Assembly: GCF_018531495.1 (NCBI RefSeq)
Contig: NZ_JAHDTI010000027.1
Coordinates: 17,597 to 81,596, forward strand
Direction of reading: 5' to 3'
DNA: 64,000 nt
Source of the DNA: Nonomuraea sediminis
Lineage (GTDB): Bacteria > Actinomycetota > Actinomycetes > Streptosporangiales > Streptosporangiaceae
In this document: piece by piece, positions 1 to 8,656 of the stretch
Numbering within the stretch: the first letter of the stretch is position 1
Layout: each line of letters starts with the position of its first letter
The notes under the pieces: model-generated
Told to the model about the DNA's origin: nothing
What the model saw: the letters and a program-made list of their open reading frames with translations, nothing else
Databases searched by the model: none
Position numbers and translations under genes: made by a program

Positions 1-1
1 G

Positions 2-1024
2 TTCGGCGAGATGGTCTTCAACACCGGCATGACCGGCTACCAGGAGACCCTCACCGACCCGTCCTACCATCGCCAGATCGTCGCGATGACGGCCCCGCAC
101 ATCGGCAACACCGGCGTCAACGACGAGGACCCGGAGTCGTCCAGGGTCTGGGTCGCCGGGTACGTCGTGCGCGAGCCGTCCCGCATCGTGTCCAACTGGC
201 GGGCGACCGCCTCGCTCGACGACTACCTGAAGCAGCAGGGCGTCGTCGGCATCGCGCTGAAGGGCACCCGCGCGCTCACCCGCCACCTGCGCGAGCGCGG
301 CGCGATGCGCGCGGGCATCTTCACCGCCCCCTCCGCGCCGGTCGAGGAGCTCGTCGAACGCGTACGGCAGGCGCCCCAGATGGCCGGGGCCGACCTGGCC
401 AAGGAGGTCGCCACCGCCGAGCCGTACGTGGTCCAGGCGATCGGCGAGAAGAGGTTCACGGTCGCGGCCGTGGACCTCGGCATCAAGGGCATGACGCCGC
501 ACCGGATGGCCGAGCGCGGCTGCGAGGTGCACGTGCTGCCCGCCGACGCCACCTTCGAGGACATCATGGCCGTCCGGCCCGACGGGGTGTTCTACTCCAA
601 CGGGCCGGGCGACCCGGCCACCGCCGACGTCACGGCGCTGCGCCAGGTGCTGGAGGCGGGCATCCCGTTCTTCGGGATCTGCTTCGGCAACCAGCTGTTC
701 GGGCGGGCGCTCGGCCTTTCCACCTACAAGCTCCGCTACGGTCACCGGGGCGTGAACCAGCCGGTCAAGGACGTGCGGACCGGGAAGGTGGAGATCTCGG
801 CGCACAACCACGGCTTCGCGGTCGAGGCTCCGCCGGCCTTCGACACGCCGTACGGGCCCGGCGAGGTCAGCCACGTCAACCTGAACGACGGCTGCGTCGA
901 AGGGTTGCGTTTGATCGACCGGCCTGCGTTCAGCGTCCAGTACCACCCAGAGGCCGCAGCCGGTCCTCACGATGCCGCTTACCTCTTCGACGAGTTCTGC
1001 TCAGTGATGGGGGCGGCATCATGA
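2..1024 (+). CDS. carA: carbamoyl-phosphate synthase small subunit, 5'-truncated by the window edge
   Basis: Glutaminase subunit of carbamoyl-phosphate synthase, which releases ammonia from glutamine for the large subunit in pyrimidine and arginine synthesis. The frame is already open at base 2 (Phe-Gly-Glu before the first Met), so roughly the first 25-30 residues lie upstream of the window. The N-terminal CarA domain has the family signature FNTGMTGYQETLTDPSY. The class I amidotransferase domain follows, with the nucleophile in GICFGNQL (Cys codon at 680-682) and the His/Glu pair in QYHPEA near the C terminus. The stop overlaps a tiny 26-codon frame, and carB starts 63 nt later, so the two are almost certainly co-transcribed. 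Identity is secure; the true start is outside the window. Confidence 0.97.
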   Translation, partial: FGEMVFNTGMTGYQETLTDPSYHRQIVAMTAPHIGNTGVNDEDPESSRVWVAGYVVREPSRIVSNWRATASLDDYLKQQGVVGIALKGTRALTRHLRERGAMRAGIFTAPSAPVEELVERVRQAPQMAGADLAKEVATAEPYVVQAIGEKRFTVAAVDLGIKGMTPHRMAERGCEVHVLPADATFEDIMAVRPDGVFYSNGPGDPATADVTALRQVLEAGIPFFGICFGNQLFGRALGLSTYKLRYGHRGVNQPVKDVRTGKVEISAHNHGFAVEAPPAFDTPYGPGEVSHVNLNDGCVEGLRLIDRPAFSVQYHPEAAAGPHDAAYLFDEFCSVMGAAS

Positions 1025-1101
1025 GTCTGGAAGCCGCGCTGTGCTCATTCACCCGGGTCTTCGACGAGTTCTGCGAGGTTATGTCCAGTGCCCAAGCGTG
1101 A
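1021..1101 (+). other. 26-codon frame that repeats the carA C-terminal tail
   Basis: An ATGA overlap with the carA stop opens a 26-residue frame that ends inside the first codons of carB. Its residues VFDEFCEVM closely match the last residues of CarA, LFDEFCSVM. At DNA level 17 bases are identical between 984-1000 and 1058-1074. The frame therefore looks like a leftover second copy of the carA 3' end, now out of frame with carA. It may only serve to couple translation from carA to carB. There is no evidence that a peptide is made. Confidence 0.5.
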
Positions 1102-4100
1102 GGACATCCAGTCGGTCCTGGTGATCGGCTCGGGCCCCATCGTGATCGGCCAGGCGTGCGAGTTCGACTACTCCGGCACCCAGGCCTGCCGCGTGCTCAG
1201 GGCCGAGGGCTTCCGGGTGATCCTGGTCAACAGCAACCCGGCGACGATCATGACGGACCCGGAGTTCGCCGACGCCACCTATGTCGAGCCGATCACGCCC
1301 GACTTCGTGGAGAAGATCATCGCCAAGGAGCGGCCCGACGCGCTGCTGCCCACGCTGGGCGGCCAGACCGCGCTCAACACGGCCGTCGCGCTGCACGAGT
1401 CGGGCGCGCTCGAGCGCTACGGCGTCGAGCTGATCGGCGCCGACTTCGACGCGATCCAGGCGGGGGAGAACCGGGAGCGCTTCAAGGAGATCGTGGCCAA
1501 GGTCGCGCGCGAGCACGGCCTCAACGCCGACTCCGCCCGCAGCGCGATCTGCCACTCCATGGACGAGGTCCTGCGGGCCGCAGGCGAGCTCGGCTACCCG
1601 CTGGTGGTCCGGCCCAGCTTCACCATGGGCGGCCTCGGCTCCGGTTTCGCCTACACCGAGGACGACCTGCGGCGCATCGCCGGGGCGGGCCTCGACGCCT
1701 CGCCGACCACCGAGGTGCTCCTGGAGGAGTCCATCCTCGGGTGGAAGGAGTACGAGCTCGAGGTCATGCGTGACAAGCACGACAACGTCGTGATCGTGTG
1801 CTCCATCGAGAACATCGACCCGATGGGCGTGCACACCGGCGACAGCGTCACCGTCGCACCCGCGCTGACCCTGACCGACCGCGAGTACCAGAACATGCGC
1901 GACGTGGCCATCGCGGTCATCCGCGAGGTCGGCGTCGACACCGGCGGCTGCAACATCCAGTTCGCGGTCGACCCGAGCACCGGCCGCATGATCGTCATCG
2001 AGATGAACCCGCGCGTGTCGCGCTCGTCGGCGCTGGCCTCCAAGGCCACCGGCTTCCCGATCGCGAAGATCGCCGCCAAGCTGGCCATCGGCTACACGCT
2101 CGACGAGATCCCCAACGACATCACCAAGGAGACCCCGGCCTCCTTCGAGCCGACGCTCGACTACATCGTGGTCAAGGTGCCGCGCTTCGCCTTCGAGAAG
2201 TTCCGCGGCGCCGACCAGACGCTCACCACGCACATGAAGTCCGTGGGCGAGGCCATGGCCATCGGCCGCTCCTTCCCCGAGGCCCTGCAGAAGGCGCTGC
2301 GGTCCCTGGAGAAGAAGAGGTCGTCCTTCAGCTGGGCCGGGCTCCCGGAGGACAAGCTGGAGCTCCTAGCGGCCTGCCGTACGCCCCATGACGGGCGGCT
2401 GCGCACCATGCAGCAGGCCATCAGGGCGGGCGCGACGGCCGAGGAGCTGTTCGAGGCGACCAACGTCGACCCGTGGTTCATCGACCAGCTGCTCCTGCTG
2501 CACGAGGAGGCGCTCGCGCTGGGCGCGGTCCGCGAGCTGACGCTCGAGGTGCTCGAGCGCGCCAAGCAGCACGGCTTCTCCGACGCGCAGATCGCCGAGA
2601 TCCGCGGGCAGGACGAGTCGCGCGTGCGCGACCTGCGCCACGCCCTGGGCCTGCGGCCGGTCTACAACACCGTCGACACCTGCGCGGCCGAGTTCGCCGC
2701 CAGGACGCCCTACCTCTACTCCACCTACGACGAGGAGAACGAGGTCCCGTACGGCTCCCGCCAGAAGGTGATCATCCTGGGCAGCGGGCCGAACAGGATC
2801 GGGCAGGGCATCGAGTTCGACTACGCCTGCGTGCACGCCTCCTTCGAGCTGTCCAGGGCGGGCTTCGAGACCGTCATGGTCAACTGCAACCCGGAGACGG
2901 TCTCGACCGACTACGACACCTCCGACCGGCTCTACTTCGAGCCGCTCACGCTGGAGGACGTGCTCGAGGTCGTCCACGCCGAGCAGCAGACCGGCCCGGT
3001 GGCCGGAGTGATCGTGCAGCTGGGCGGCCAGACGCCCCTCGGGCTGGCCCAGGCGCTGAAGGACGCCGGGGTCCCTGTGGTGGGCACCTCGCCCGAGTCG
3101 ATCCACCTGGCCGAGGAGCGCGGCGCCTTCGGGCGGGTGCTGGCCGAGGCCGGGCTGCCCGCGCCCAAGCACGGCACCGCCACCACCGTGGCCGAGGCGC
3201 TGCAGGTGGCCGAGGAGATCGGCTACCCGGTCCTCGTCCGGCCGTCCTACGTGCTGGGCGGCGCGGGGATGGCCATCGTCTACGACGACGAGACGCTCTC
3301 GACCTACATGTCGGCCCAGGAGGGCGGACATCCGGTCCTGGTCGACAAGTTCCTCGACGAGGCCATCGAGATCGACGTGGACGCGCTCTTCGACGGCGAG
3401 GAGCTCTACCTCGGCGGCGTGATGGAGCACATCGAGGAGGCCGGGATCCACTCCGGCGACTCGGCCTGCGCGCTGCCGCCCATCACGCTCGGCAGCCACG
3501 ACATCAAGCGCATCCGCGCCGCCACCGAGGGCATCGCCCGCGGCGTCGGCGTCCGCGGGCTGCTCAACGTCCAGTACGCCATGTCGGCGGGCGTGCTGTA
3601 CGTGCTCGAGGCCAACCCGCGCGCCAGCCGTACCGTGCCCTTCGTGTCGAAGGCGACGGCGGTGCCGCTGGCCAAGGCGGCGGCCCGGGTGATGCTGGGA
3701 GCCTCGATCGCCTCCCTGCGGGAGGAGGGCATGCTCCCGGCCGAGGGCGACGGCGGGACGCTGCCTCTGGAGGCCTCCATCGCGGTCAAGGAGGCCGTGC
3801 TGCCCTTCAACCGGTTCCGGGGCGTCGACACCGTGCTGGGGCCGGAGATGCGCTCGACCGGCGAGGTCATGGGCATCGACGAGTTCTTCGGCATCGCCTA
3901 CGCCAAGTCTCAGGCGGGCGCCTACGGCGAGCTGCCGGTCAAGGGCCGGGCGTTCGTGTCGGTGGCCAACCGCGACAAGCGGGCGATGATCTTCCCGGTG
4001 AAGGCGCTCGCGGACCTCGGATTCGAGATTCTCGCCACCGAGGGCACCGCCGAGGTGCTGCGCCGCAACGGTGTCCATGCCAAGATCGTGCGAAAGCAGA

Positions 4101-4375
4101 GTGAGGGCGTGGGGCCGGGAGGTGAACCGACGATCGTCCAGCGCATCTTGGACGGCGAGGTCGACCTCATCGTCAACACCCCGTTCGGCAGCCCCGGGCA
4201 GTCCGGGCCGCGCCTGGACGGCTACGACATCCGCACCGCCGCGGTGCTGCGCGGCATCCCGTGCATCACCACGGTCTCGGGGCTGGCCGCCGCCGCGGCG
4301 GGCATCCAGGCCATCGGACGGGGCGATGTGGGCGTACGGTCCCTCCAGGAGCACGCACGCGCACTAGGACGGTGA
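1088..4375 (+). CDS. carB: carbamoyl-phosphate synthase large subunit
   Basis: Makes carbamoyl phosphate from bicarbonate, ammonia and two ATP, together with CarA. At 1095 residues it has the full family length. The N-terminal half (about 1-400) and the second half (about 555-935) are two homologous ATP-grasp synthetase units, with glycine-rich stretches such as PSFTMGGLGSGFAYTEDD and PSYVLGGAGMAIVYDDE. The oligomerisation domain lies between them, and the last ~140 residues form the MGS-like allosteric domain. The GTG start at 1088 is preceded by a short GAGG and overlaps the mini-frame that follows carA. PyrK starts 22 nt downstream. Nothing looks broken or foreign. Confidence 0.98.
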   Translation: MPKREDIQSVLVIGSGPIVIGQACEFDYSGTQACRVLRAEGFRVILVNSNPATIMTDPEFADATYVEPITPDFVEKIIAKERPDALLPTLGGQTALNTAVALHESGALERYGVELIGADFDAIQAGENRERFKEIVAKVAREHGLNADSARSAICHSMDEVLRAAGELGYPLVVRPSFTMGGLGSGFAYTEDDLRRIAGAGLDASPTTEVLLEESILGWKEYELEVMRDKHDNVVIVCSIENIDPMGVHTGDSVTVAPALTLTDREYQNMRDVAIAVIREVGVDTGGCNIQFAVDPSTGRMIVIEMNPRVSRSSALASKATGFPIAKIAAKLAIGYTLDEIPNDITKETPASFEPTLDYIVVKVPRFAFEKFRGADQTLTTHMKSVGEAMAIGRSFPEALQKALRSLEKKRSSFSWAGLPEDKLELLAACRTPHDGRLRTMQQAIRAGATAEELFEATNVDPWFIDQLLLLHEEALALGAVRELTLEVLERAKQHGFSDAQIAEIRGQDESRVRDLRHALGLRPVYNTVDTCAAEFAARTPYLYSTYDEENEVPYGSRQKVIILGSGPNRIGQGIEFDYACVHASFELSRAGFETVMVNCNPETVSTDYDTSDRLYFEPLTLEDVLEVVHAEQQTGPVAGVIVQLGGQTPLGLAQALKDAGVPVVGTSPESIHLAEERGAFGRVLAEAGLPAPKHGTATTVAEALQVAEEIGYPVLVRPSYVLGGAGMAIVYDDETLSTYMSAQEGGHPVLVDKFLDEAIEIDVDALFDGEELYLGGVMEHIEEAGIHSGDSACALPPITLGSHDIKRIRAATEGIARGVGVRGLLNVQYAMSAGVLYVLEANPRASRTVPFVSKATAVPLAKAAARVMLGASIASLREEGMLPAEGDGGTLPLEASIAVKEAVLPFNRFRGVDTVLGPEMRSTGEVMGIDEFFGIAYAKSQAGAYGELPVKGRAFVSVANRDKRAMIFPVKALADLGFEILATEGTAEVLRRNGVHAKIVRKQSEGVGPGGEPTIVQRILDGEVDLIVNTPFGSPGQSGPRLDGYDIRTAAVLRGIPCITTVSGLAAAAAGIQAIGRGDVGVRSLQEHARALGR

Positions 4376-4396
4376 GGTAAAACGGCCGGGACTCCG

Positions 4397-5245
4397 GTGC
4401 AGGTGACCGGCACGGTGCTGACCACGCGCCGTGTCGACGCCTACCATGCGCTCACCGTGGTGGCGCCCGGCATCGCCGAGCGCCACCGGCCCGGCCACTT
4501 CGTGTCCGTCGCGGTCGGCGGAGCCAACACCTCGATGGTGACCCGCCGCGCCCTGTCCGTGCACGACGTCAAACCCGACTACGGCGGCACGGTGGAGCTC
4601 GTCTTCACCGTGCGCGGCCCCGGCACGCAATGGCTGGCCGAACGGCGTGCCCGCGACACGCTCGACCTCGTCGGGCCGCTGGGCAGGCCGTTCCCGCTGC
4701 CGCGCGACCCCGCCCACTGCGTCCTGGTCGGCTCCGAGTACGGCTCGGCGGTCCTCTTCCCGGTGGCCGACGCGCTCATGGAACGTAGCTGCCGGATCGA
4801 CTTCGTGCTCGGCGGCGCCTCGGCCGACCGGGTGTTCGGCGCGATGCGGGCACGCAGGATGGCCGCCACGACCACGCTGACCACCGAGGACGGCTCGCTC
4901 GGGCTGCGCGGCAAGGTCACCGACGCGCTGCCTTCGGTGATCGCCGACACCCGCGCCGACGCCGTCTACGCCGCGGGGCCGATGGAGACGCTGCGCGCCG
5001 TCACCGCGGTGGCGGTCGAGTTCGACATCCCGGTGCAGGTGGCCGTCGAGGAGTCGATGGCCTGCGGGATCGGCATCTGCATGACGTGCGTGCTGCCCGT
5101 GATCGGCGACGACGGCGTCACCAGGATGGTCAGGGCCTGCGCCGAGGGCCCGGTCTTCCGTGGGGAGCGGGTCCGCTTCGAGGACGTCGGAACGATCCCG
5201 TTCGACGCTCTCGGCGCGCCCGGGGGCGGGGCGCGCAATGGCTAG
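4397..5245 (+). CDS. pyrK: dihydroorotate dehydrogenase electron transfer subunit (PyrK)
   Basis: Partner of a class 1B dihydroorotate dehydrogenase; it passes electrons from the PyrD flavin to NAD+ through FAD and a [2Fe-2S] centre. The 282-residue protein has a ferredoxin reductase-like FAD-binding barrel, an NAD-binding region and, near residue 215-240, a CGIGICMTC cluster with a further Cys in VRACAEGPVF, which supply the iron-sulfur ligands. The GTG at 4397 comes 22 nt after carB. The gene ends 12 nt before the preferred pyrD start, so the pair is translated from one message. The context makes assignment to pyrimidine synthesis rather than to another flavin reductase very likely. Confidence 0.93.
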   Translation: MQVTGTVLTTRRVDAYHALTVVAPGIAERHRPGHFVSVAVGGANTSMVTRRALSVHDVKPDYGGTVELVFTVRGPGTQWLAERRARDTLDLVGPLGRPFPLPRDPAHCVLVGSEYGSAVLFPVADALMERSCRIDFVLGGASADRVFGAMRARRMAATTTLTTEDGSLGLRGKVTDALPSVIADTRADAVYAAGPMETLRAVTAVAVEFDIPVQVAVEESMACGIGICMTCVLPVIGDDGVTRMVRACAEGPVFRGERVRFEDVGTIPFDALGAPGGGARNG

Positions 5246-5257
5246 GGGGTGTCTCGC

Positions 5258-6226
5258 ATGTCCGTAGATATGCGGACATTTCTGGCGCATGTGGAGCTGG
5301 CCAATCCCGTGATGACGGCCGCCGGGTGCGCAGGGTCGGGGCGGGAGCTGGCCCAGTTCTTCGACCTGCACCGCCTCGGCGCGCTCGTCACCCGCTCGAT
5401 CACGATGGCGCCACGGGCCGGCAGGCCCACGCCCCGCATGACCGAGACGCCGTCCGGGCTGCTCAACGCCGTCGGGCTCCAGGGGCCCGGCATCGACGCC
5501 TTCCTCGAACGCGAGCTGCCCTGGCTCGCGCAGCGCGGCATCAGGACCGTCGTGTCCATCGGCGGCGGCACCGTCGCCGAGTACTCGGCGCTGGCCCGCA
5601 GGCTCGCCGACGCGCCCGGCGTGACCGCGCTCGAGGTGAACCTGTCCTGCCCCAACATCGAGGACCGCGGCCGCGTCTTCGCCCGCGACGGCAGCGCCGC
5701 GGCCGAGGTCATCGCCTCGGTCCGCGCCATCATGCGCTACGACGTGCCCGTGATCGCCAAGCTCGCCCCCGACGTGGCCGACATCGTCGCCGTCGCGCGC
5801 GCCTGCGTGGAATCCGGCGCCGACGCGCTGTCCATGATCAATAATCCGCTGGGCATGGCGATCGACACCGAGGCGCTGCGCCCGGCCCTGGCCGCCGTCA
5901 CCGGAGGGTTGTCGGGACCGGCGATCCTGCCGCTCGCCGTACGGTGCGTGTGGCAGGTGCACGCCGCGCTGCCGGGCACGCCGATCGTCGGCGTCGGCGG
6001 CGTGCTCAGCGGCCGCGACGCCTTCCAGCTGGTGCTGGCCGGGGCGTGCGCCGTCGGCGTCGGGACCGCGCTGTTCCACGACCCCTACGCGTGCCTGCGC
6101 ATCGAGCGCGAGCTCGAGGAGCTGCTGCAGGCTCGCGGCTTCCAGCGCCTGGCCGACGCCGTCGGCCTGGCCCACCGATCACCGGGCAGTAGCACCCGGC
6201 ACCTGCACGAGGAGAGTTCCCTTTGA
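5258..6226 (+). CDS. pyrD: dihydroorotate dehydrogenase catalytic subunit, class 1B
   Basis: FMN-dependent TIM-barrel enzyme that oxidises dihydroorotate to orotate. Class 1B is inferred from the adjacent pyrK. Visible motifs are NPVMTAAGCAGSG near the N terminus, the EVNLSCPNIEDRG stretch that carries the catalytic cysteine of this class, and the phosphate-binding glycine motifs GVGGVLSG and AVGVGTAL near the C terminus. The ATG at 5258 is preferred because AGGGGG lies 8 nt upstream; a GTG at 5249 is in frame but sits on top of that Shine-Dalgarno. The stop overlaps the TTG start of pyrF, which indicates coupling. Confidence 0.95.
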   Translation: MSVDMRTFLAHVELANPVMTAAGCAGSGRELAQFFDLHRLGALVTRSITMAPRAGRPTPRMTETPSGLLNAVGLQGPGIDAFLERELPWLAQRGIRTVVSIGGGTVAEYSALARRLADAPGVTALEVNLSCPNIEDRGRVFARDGSAAAEVIASVRAIMRYDVPVIAKLAPDVADIVAVARACVESGADALSMINNPLGMAIDTEALRPALAAVTGGLSGPAILPLAVRCVWQVHAALPGTPIVGVGGVLSGRDAFQLVLAGACAVGVGTALFHDPYACLRIERELEELLQARGFQRLADAVGLAHRSPGSSTRHLHEESSL

Positions 6227-6918
6227 GCACGCCCGCACCGATCGCCGTCGCACTGGACGCGCCCGACCTGGAGACGGCCGCCCGCTGGGCCGGGCTGGTC
6301 ACCCCGCACGTCAGCACGGTCAAGGTCGGCCTGGAGCTCTACCTGCGCTACGGCCCCGATGTCATCGCCTCCGTCCGTGGGGCCAGCGGCGTCCAGGTCT
6401 TCCTGGACCTCAAGCTGCACGACATCCCCAACACCGTGGCCGGCGCCGCCCGCGCCGTCGCGCGCCTCCGCCCCGCCATCCTCACCGTGCACGCGGCGGG
6501 CGGGCCCGCGATGATCAAGGCGGCCGTCGACTCGGCGCCGCACACCAAGATCGCGGCGGTGACGGTGCTCACGTCGCTGTCGGAGTCGGACCTCGACCGC
6601 ATCGGCCTCATCGGCCCCGCCGACGAAGCCGTCCGCCGCCTGTCCTCGATGGCCGTCGAGGCGGGCGCCACGGCGCTGGTCTGCTCGCCCCACGAGGTCG
6701 CCGCGGTCCGCGCCGAAGTCGGCCCCGCCATCACCCTCATCACCCCCGGCGTCCGCCCACCCGGCGCCGACACGCAGGACCAGGCGCGCGTCGCCACCCC
6801 GGAACGCGCTCTCGCCGACGGCGCCGACCTCCTGGTCATCGGCCGCCCCATCACCGCTTCCCCCGACCCCGGCGCCGCAGCCGCCGCCATAGCCTCCGCC
6901 CTCCGCCGCACCACCTGA
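6223..6918 (+). CDS. pyrF: orotidine 5'-phosphate decarboxylase
   Basis: Last step of UMP synthesis, decarboxylating OMP. The 231-residue protein begins with a (VALD) strand that contacts the substrate and carries the catalytic signature DLKLHDIPNT around residue 65. The C-terminal phosphate-binding segment VIGRPITAS is also present. This is the shorter class of PyrF. The start is TTG at 6223 (the bases TTGA overlap the pyrD stop), with GAGGAGAG about 8 nt upstream. It is the last gene of the pyr operon here; the next 690 bases hold no gene. Confidence 0.97.
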   Translation: MSTPAPIAVALDAPDLETAARWAGLVTPHVSTVKVGLELYLRYGPDVIASVRGASGVQVFLDLKLHDIPNTVAGAARAVARLRPAILTVHAAGGPAMIKAAVDSAPHTKIAAVTVLTSLSESDLDRIGLIGPADEAVRRLSSMAVEAGATALVCSPHEVAAVRAEVGPAITLITPGVRPPGADTQDQARVATPERALADGADLLVIGRPITASPDPGAAAAAIASALRRTT

Positions 6919-7609
6919 CCCACCCCGAGGGTGCGCCGCACGCCAATGCCCCGCGCCCCCCGTACGGCGAGCCCCGACCTCGCCGCCCCAAGCGACACCG
7001 CACCCGCCGGCCGCTCACACCCGGCAGGACTCCGACGCCCGCACGCGGCGAGCCTCTGACGCCCGCAACTCGGGGTCTCGCCGACGCCGCACGTTGCCAG
7101 GTCTCGCCGGAGTCGCGCGTCTGCGGGTCTTCGAGGCGCCGGGTCGGCGGGATGGTGTGTGGCGAAGCTCGGCGCCCTTGTACGGCGAGCGGCCACCCCT
7201 GGCGCGCCCGGGCGCATGCATGCCGAACCCCAGCGGCCTGCCTGGCGCCCCGCAACCCCGCGGGCTTCCCAGAGCCGCACGTCGCCGGACTCGCAGGCGT
7301 CACGCGTTCGCGGCTCTTCGAGGCGCCTGACCAGCGGGCCTCGTAGCCGCGCCTCAGCGCCCCTTCCCGGGCGCCGGGGCGGCGAGGTGTCGTACGGCGT
7401 GGGTCGGCGCCCGTGTACGGCGGGATGGCCACCCTGGCGCGCCCGGGCACGAGGGCGCCGCGCTCCGGCGCGTTTGGGTGGGCCTTGAGGGTGTCGGGTC
7501 AGCGTGCACGGGGAGGCGTCCCCGAGGGATTCCCGGCGATCGTGCGGGCCTGGCGAGGCGTCCCCGGGGAGCGGGGGATTCCCAGGTGAGGCGTCCCGGG
7601 GGAGCGGGA
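6919..7609. repeat. 690-bp gene-free tract of diverged direct repeats
   Basis: No reading frame here resembles a protein; overlapping frames on both strands are arginine- and proline-rich artefacts. Two copies of a diverged block of about 190 bp can be lined up, starting near 7091 and 7281; both run through CTTCGAGGCGCC and later through CCTGGCGCGCCCGGGC. At the 3' end a shorter unit beginning AGGCGTCCC recurs three times (from about 7514, 7556 and 7589). The tract separates pyrF from the convergent hydrolase gene. No clear terminator for the pyr operon was seen. Confidence 0.6.
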
Positions 7610-8458
7610 TTAAGCCGGGAGGGCGGCTAGGAAGGGCTGGAGGGCCTTGGTGACCTCTTCGGGGCGCTGCAGGGGCGGGAGGTGGCCTGTGTCCGGGAGA
7701 TCGATTCTGGAGGCGTTCTGGATGCCCTGGGTGAGGATGTCGGACACCTCCTGGATCCACGGGACGTCGCTGAGGCCGTTGATGACGAGGGTCGGCACCT
7801 GGATCTCGCCGAGGCGGCTCTTGGCGTCCAAAGAACGTTCCGTGGCCCGCGTCCCCGTCCAGGAGCGAAGGAAGACCTGGCGCATCATCTCCATGACCCG
7901 CTCCCACACCGCGGGATCGAGGTCGTCACGAACCCGGTCGGGCCCGGCGACCTGCCAGAGCGCGTGGGCCGTGGCGAAAGCCTCGAGATCGGCGGGATCC
8001 ACCGTCGCCACCCCGGCCCGGTAGGCGCGCAGCCGGTCGGCGGGGATCGAAGTGTGGACCCGTTCCCGAGCCTGAGCGATCATCGCCTCCGGCCAGGGAT
8101 GCCCCGACAGACCTGAGCACACCAGGACGAGCCCCGACACCCGCGCCGGATCCGCCAGCGCCGCCTCGACCGCCCACGACCCGCCCATCGAGCACCCGAC
8201 CAGCGCCGCCCGCTCGACCTCCAGCGCATCGAGCAACCCCAAGAGGTCCTCGTAATGCGCGAACTCGCCCTCGGCGTCCTCCGACTCGCCGTACCCCCGC
8301 CAGTCGTACCGGATCACCCGGTGATCCGCCGACAGAGCCTCGACCTGCGCGTCCCACATCCGCCGATCGGCGATCCCCGCGTGCACCAGCACCACCGCCG
8401 GCCCGCTCCCCGCCTCGTCGTACGCCAGCCCGACGCCGTTGACCCGAACCATGCTCAC
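7610..8458 (-). CDS. alpha/beta hydrolase
   Basis: Alpha/beta-hydrolase fold enzyme of about 282 residues, substrate unknown. Visible are the oxyanion-hole HAG after a VVLVH strand, the nucleophile elbow GCSMGGS, and a C-terminal catalytic histidine in DTGHLPPLQRPE, with an acidic residue in the preceding NGLSDVP loop. The start is set at the GTG at 8458 because a TAGGTT hexamer ends 7 nt upstream, as expected for a leaderless transcript; an ATG at 8452 and a GTG at 8479 are in frame. It stands alone between repeat tracts and converges on pyrF. Similar folds include haloperoxidases, esterases and epoxide hydrolases, so no specific reaction is claimed. Confidence 0.88.
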   Translation of the reverse strand: MSMVRVNGVGLAYDEAGSGPAVVLVHAGIADRRMWDAQVEALSADHRVIRYDWRGYGESEDAEGEFAHYEDLLGLLDALEVERAALVGCSMGGSWAVEAALADPARVSGLVLVCSGLSGHPWPEAMIAQARERVHTSIPADRLRAYRAGVATVDPADLEAFATAHALWQVAGPDRVRDDLDPAVWERVMEMMRQVFLRSWTGTRATERSLDAKSRLGEIQVPTLVINGLSDVPWIQEVSDILTQGIQNASRIDLPDTGHLPPLQRPEEVTKALQPFLAALPA

Positions 8459-8465
8459 CCCGCCC

Positions 8466-8471
8466 AACCTA
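8466..8471 (-). promoter_or_regulatory. probable -10 element for the hydrolase gene
   Basis: TAGGTT on the minus strand, 7 nt before the GTG at 8458. This matches the TANNNT plus short spacing arrangement seen at several other genes of the window. Confidence 0.4.
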
Positions 8472-8509
8472 GGAGACACCCCAGCCCCTCACCCTCGTGT
8501 TCGCCCCCA

Positions 8510-8593
8510 GCACACCTCGTCAGCCACGCCAAGCACCTCGTACGGCACGCCAGGCATCTTGTACGGCACGCCAGGCACCTTGTACGGCAAGCC
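8510..8593. repeat. four tandem copies of a 21-bp unit with GTACGGC core
   Basis: Units at 8531-8551, 8552-8572 and 8573-8593 read AGGCAYCTYGTACGGCAMGCC with only a few changes; a more degenerate unit precedes them at 8510-8530. The GTACGGC core is shared with the dispersed palindromic repeats near 26.1, 33.1, 34.3 and 52.2 kb. The spacing is strictly periodic with no unique spacers, so it is not a CRISPR array. Confidence 0.8.
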
Positions 8594-8622
8594 GCGCATC
8601 CACCCGCCACGCGGCGCCCCAG

Positions 8623-8656
8623 GTCGGGGTTCCCGCCCCAGGGCGGGAACCCCGAC
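8623..8656. repeat. perfect 16-bp inverted repeat with a 2-nt centre
   Basis: Arms 8623-8638 and 8641-8656 are exactly complementary around CA. Folded as RNA this is a very strong hairpin on either strand. It lacks a clear T-run and has no gene ending next to it. It may be a bidirectional terminator or an extragenic palindrome. Confidence 0.75.

Noticed and set aside
1079..4354. Long minus-strand frames opposite carB
   Set aside because: Antisense shadows caused by high GC and strong codon bias; they are His/Arg/Gly-rich without any domain, and carB is a secure gene.
8510..8593. Possible CRISPR array
   Set aside because: Units are contiguous 21-mers with no unique spacers and no cas genes are present.
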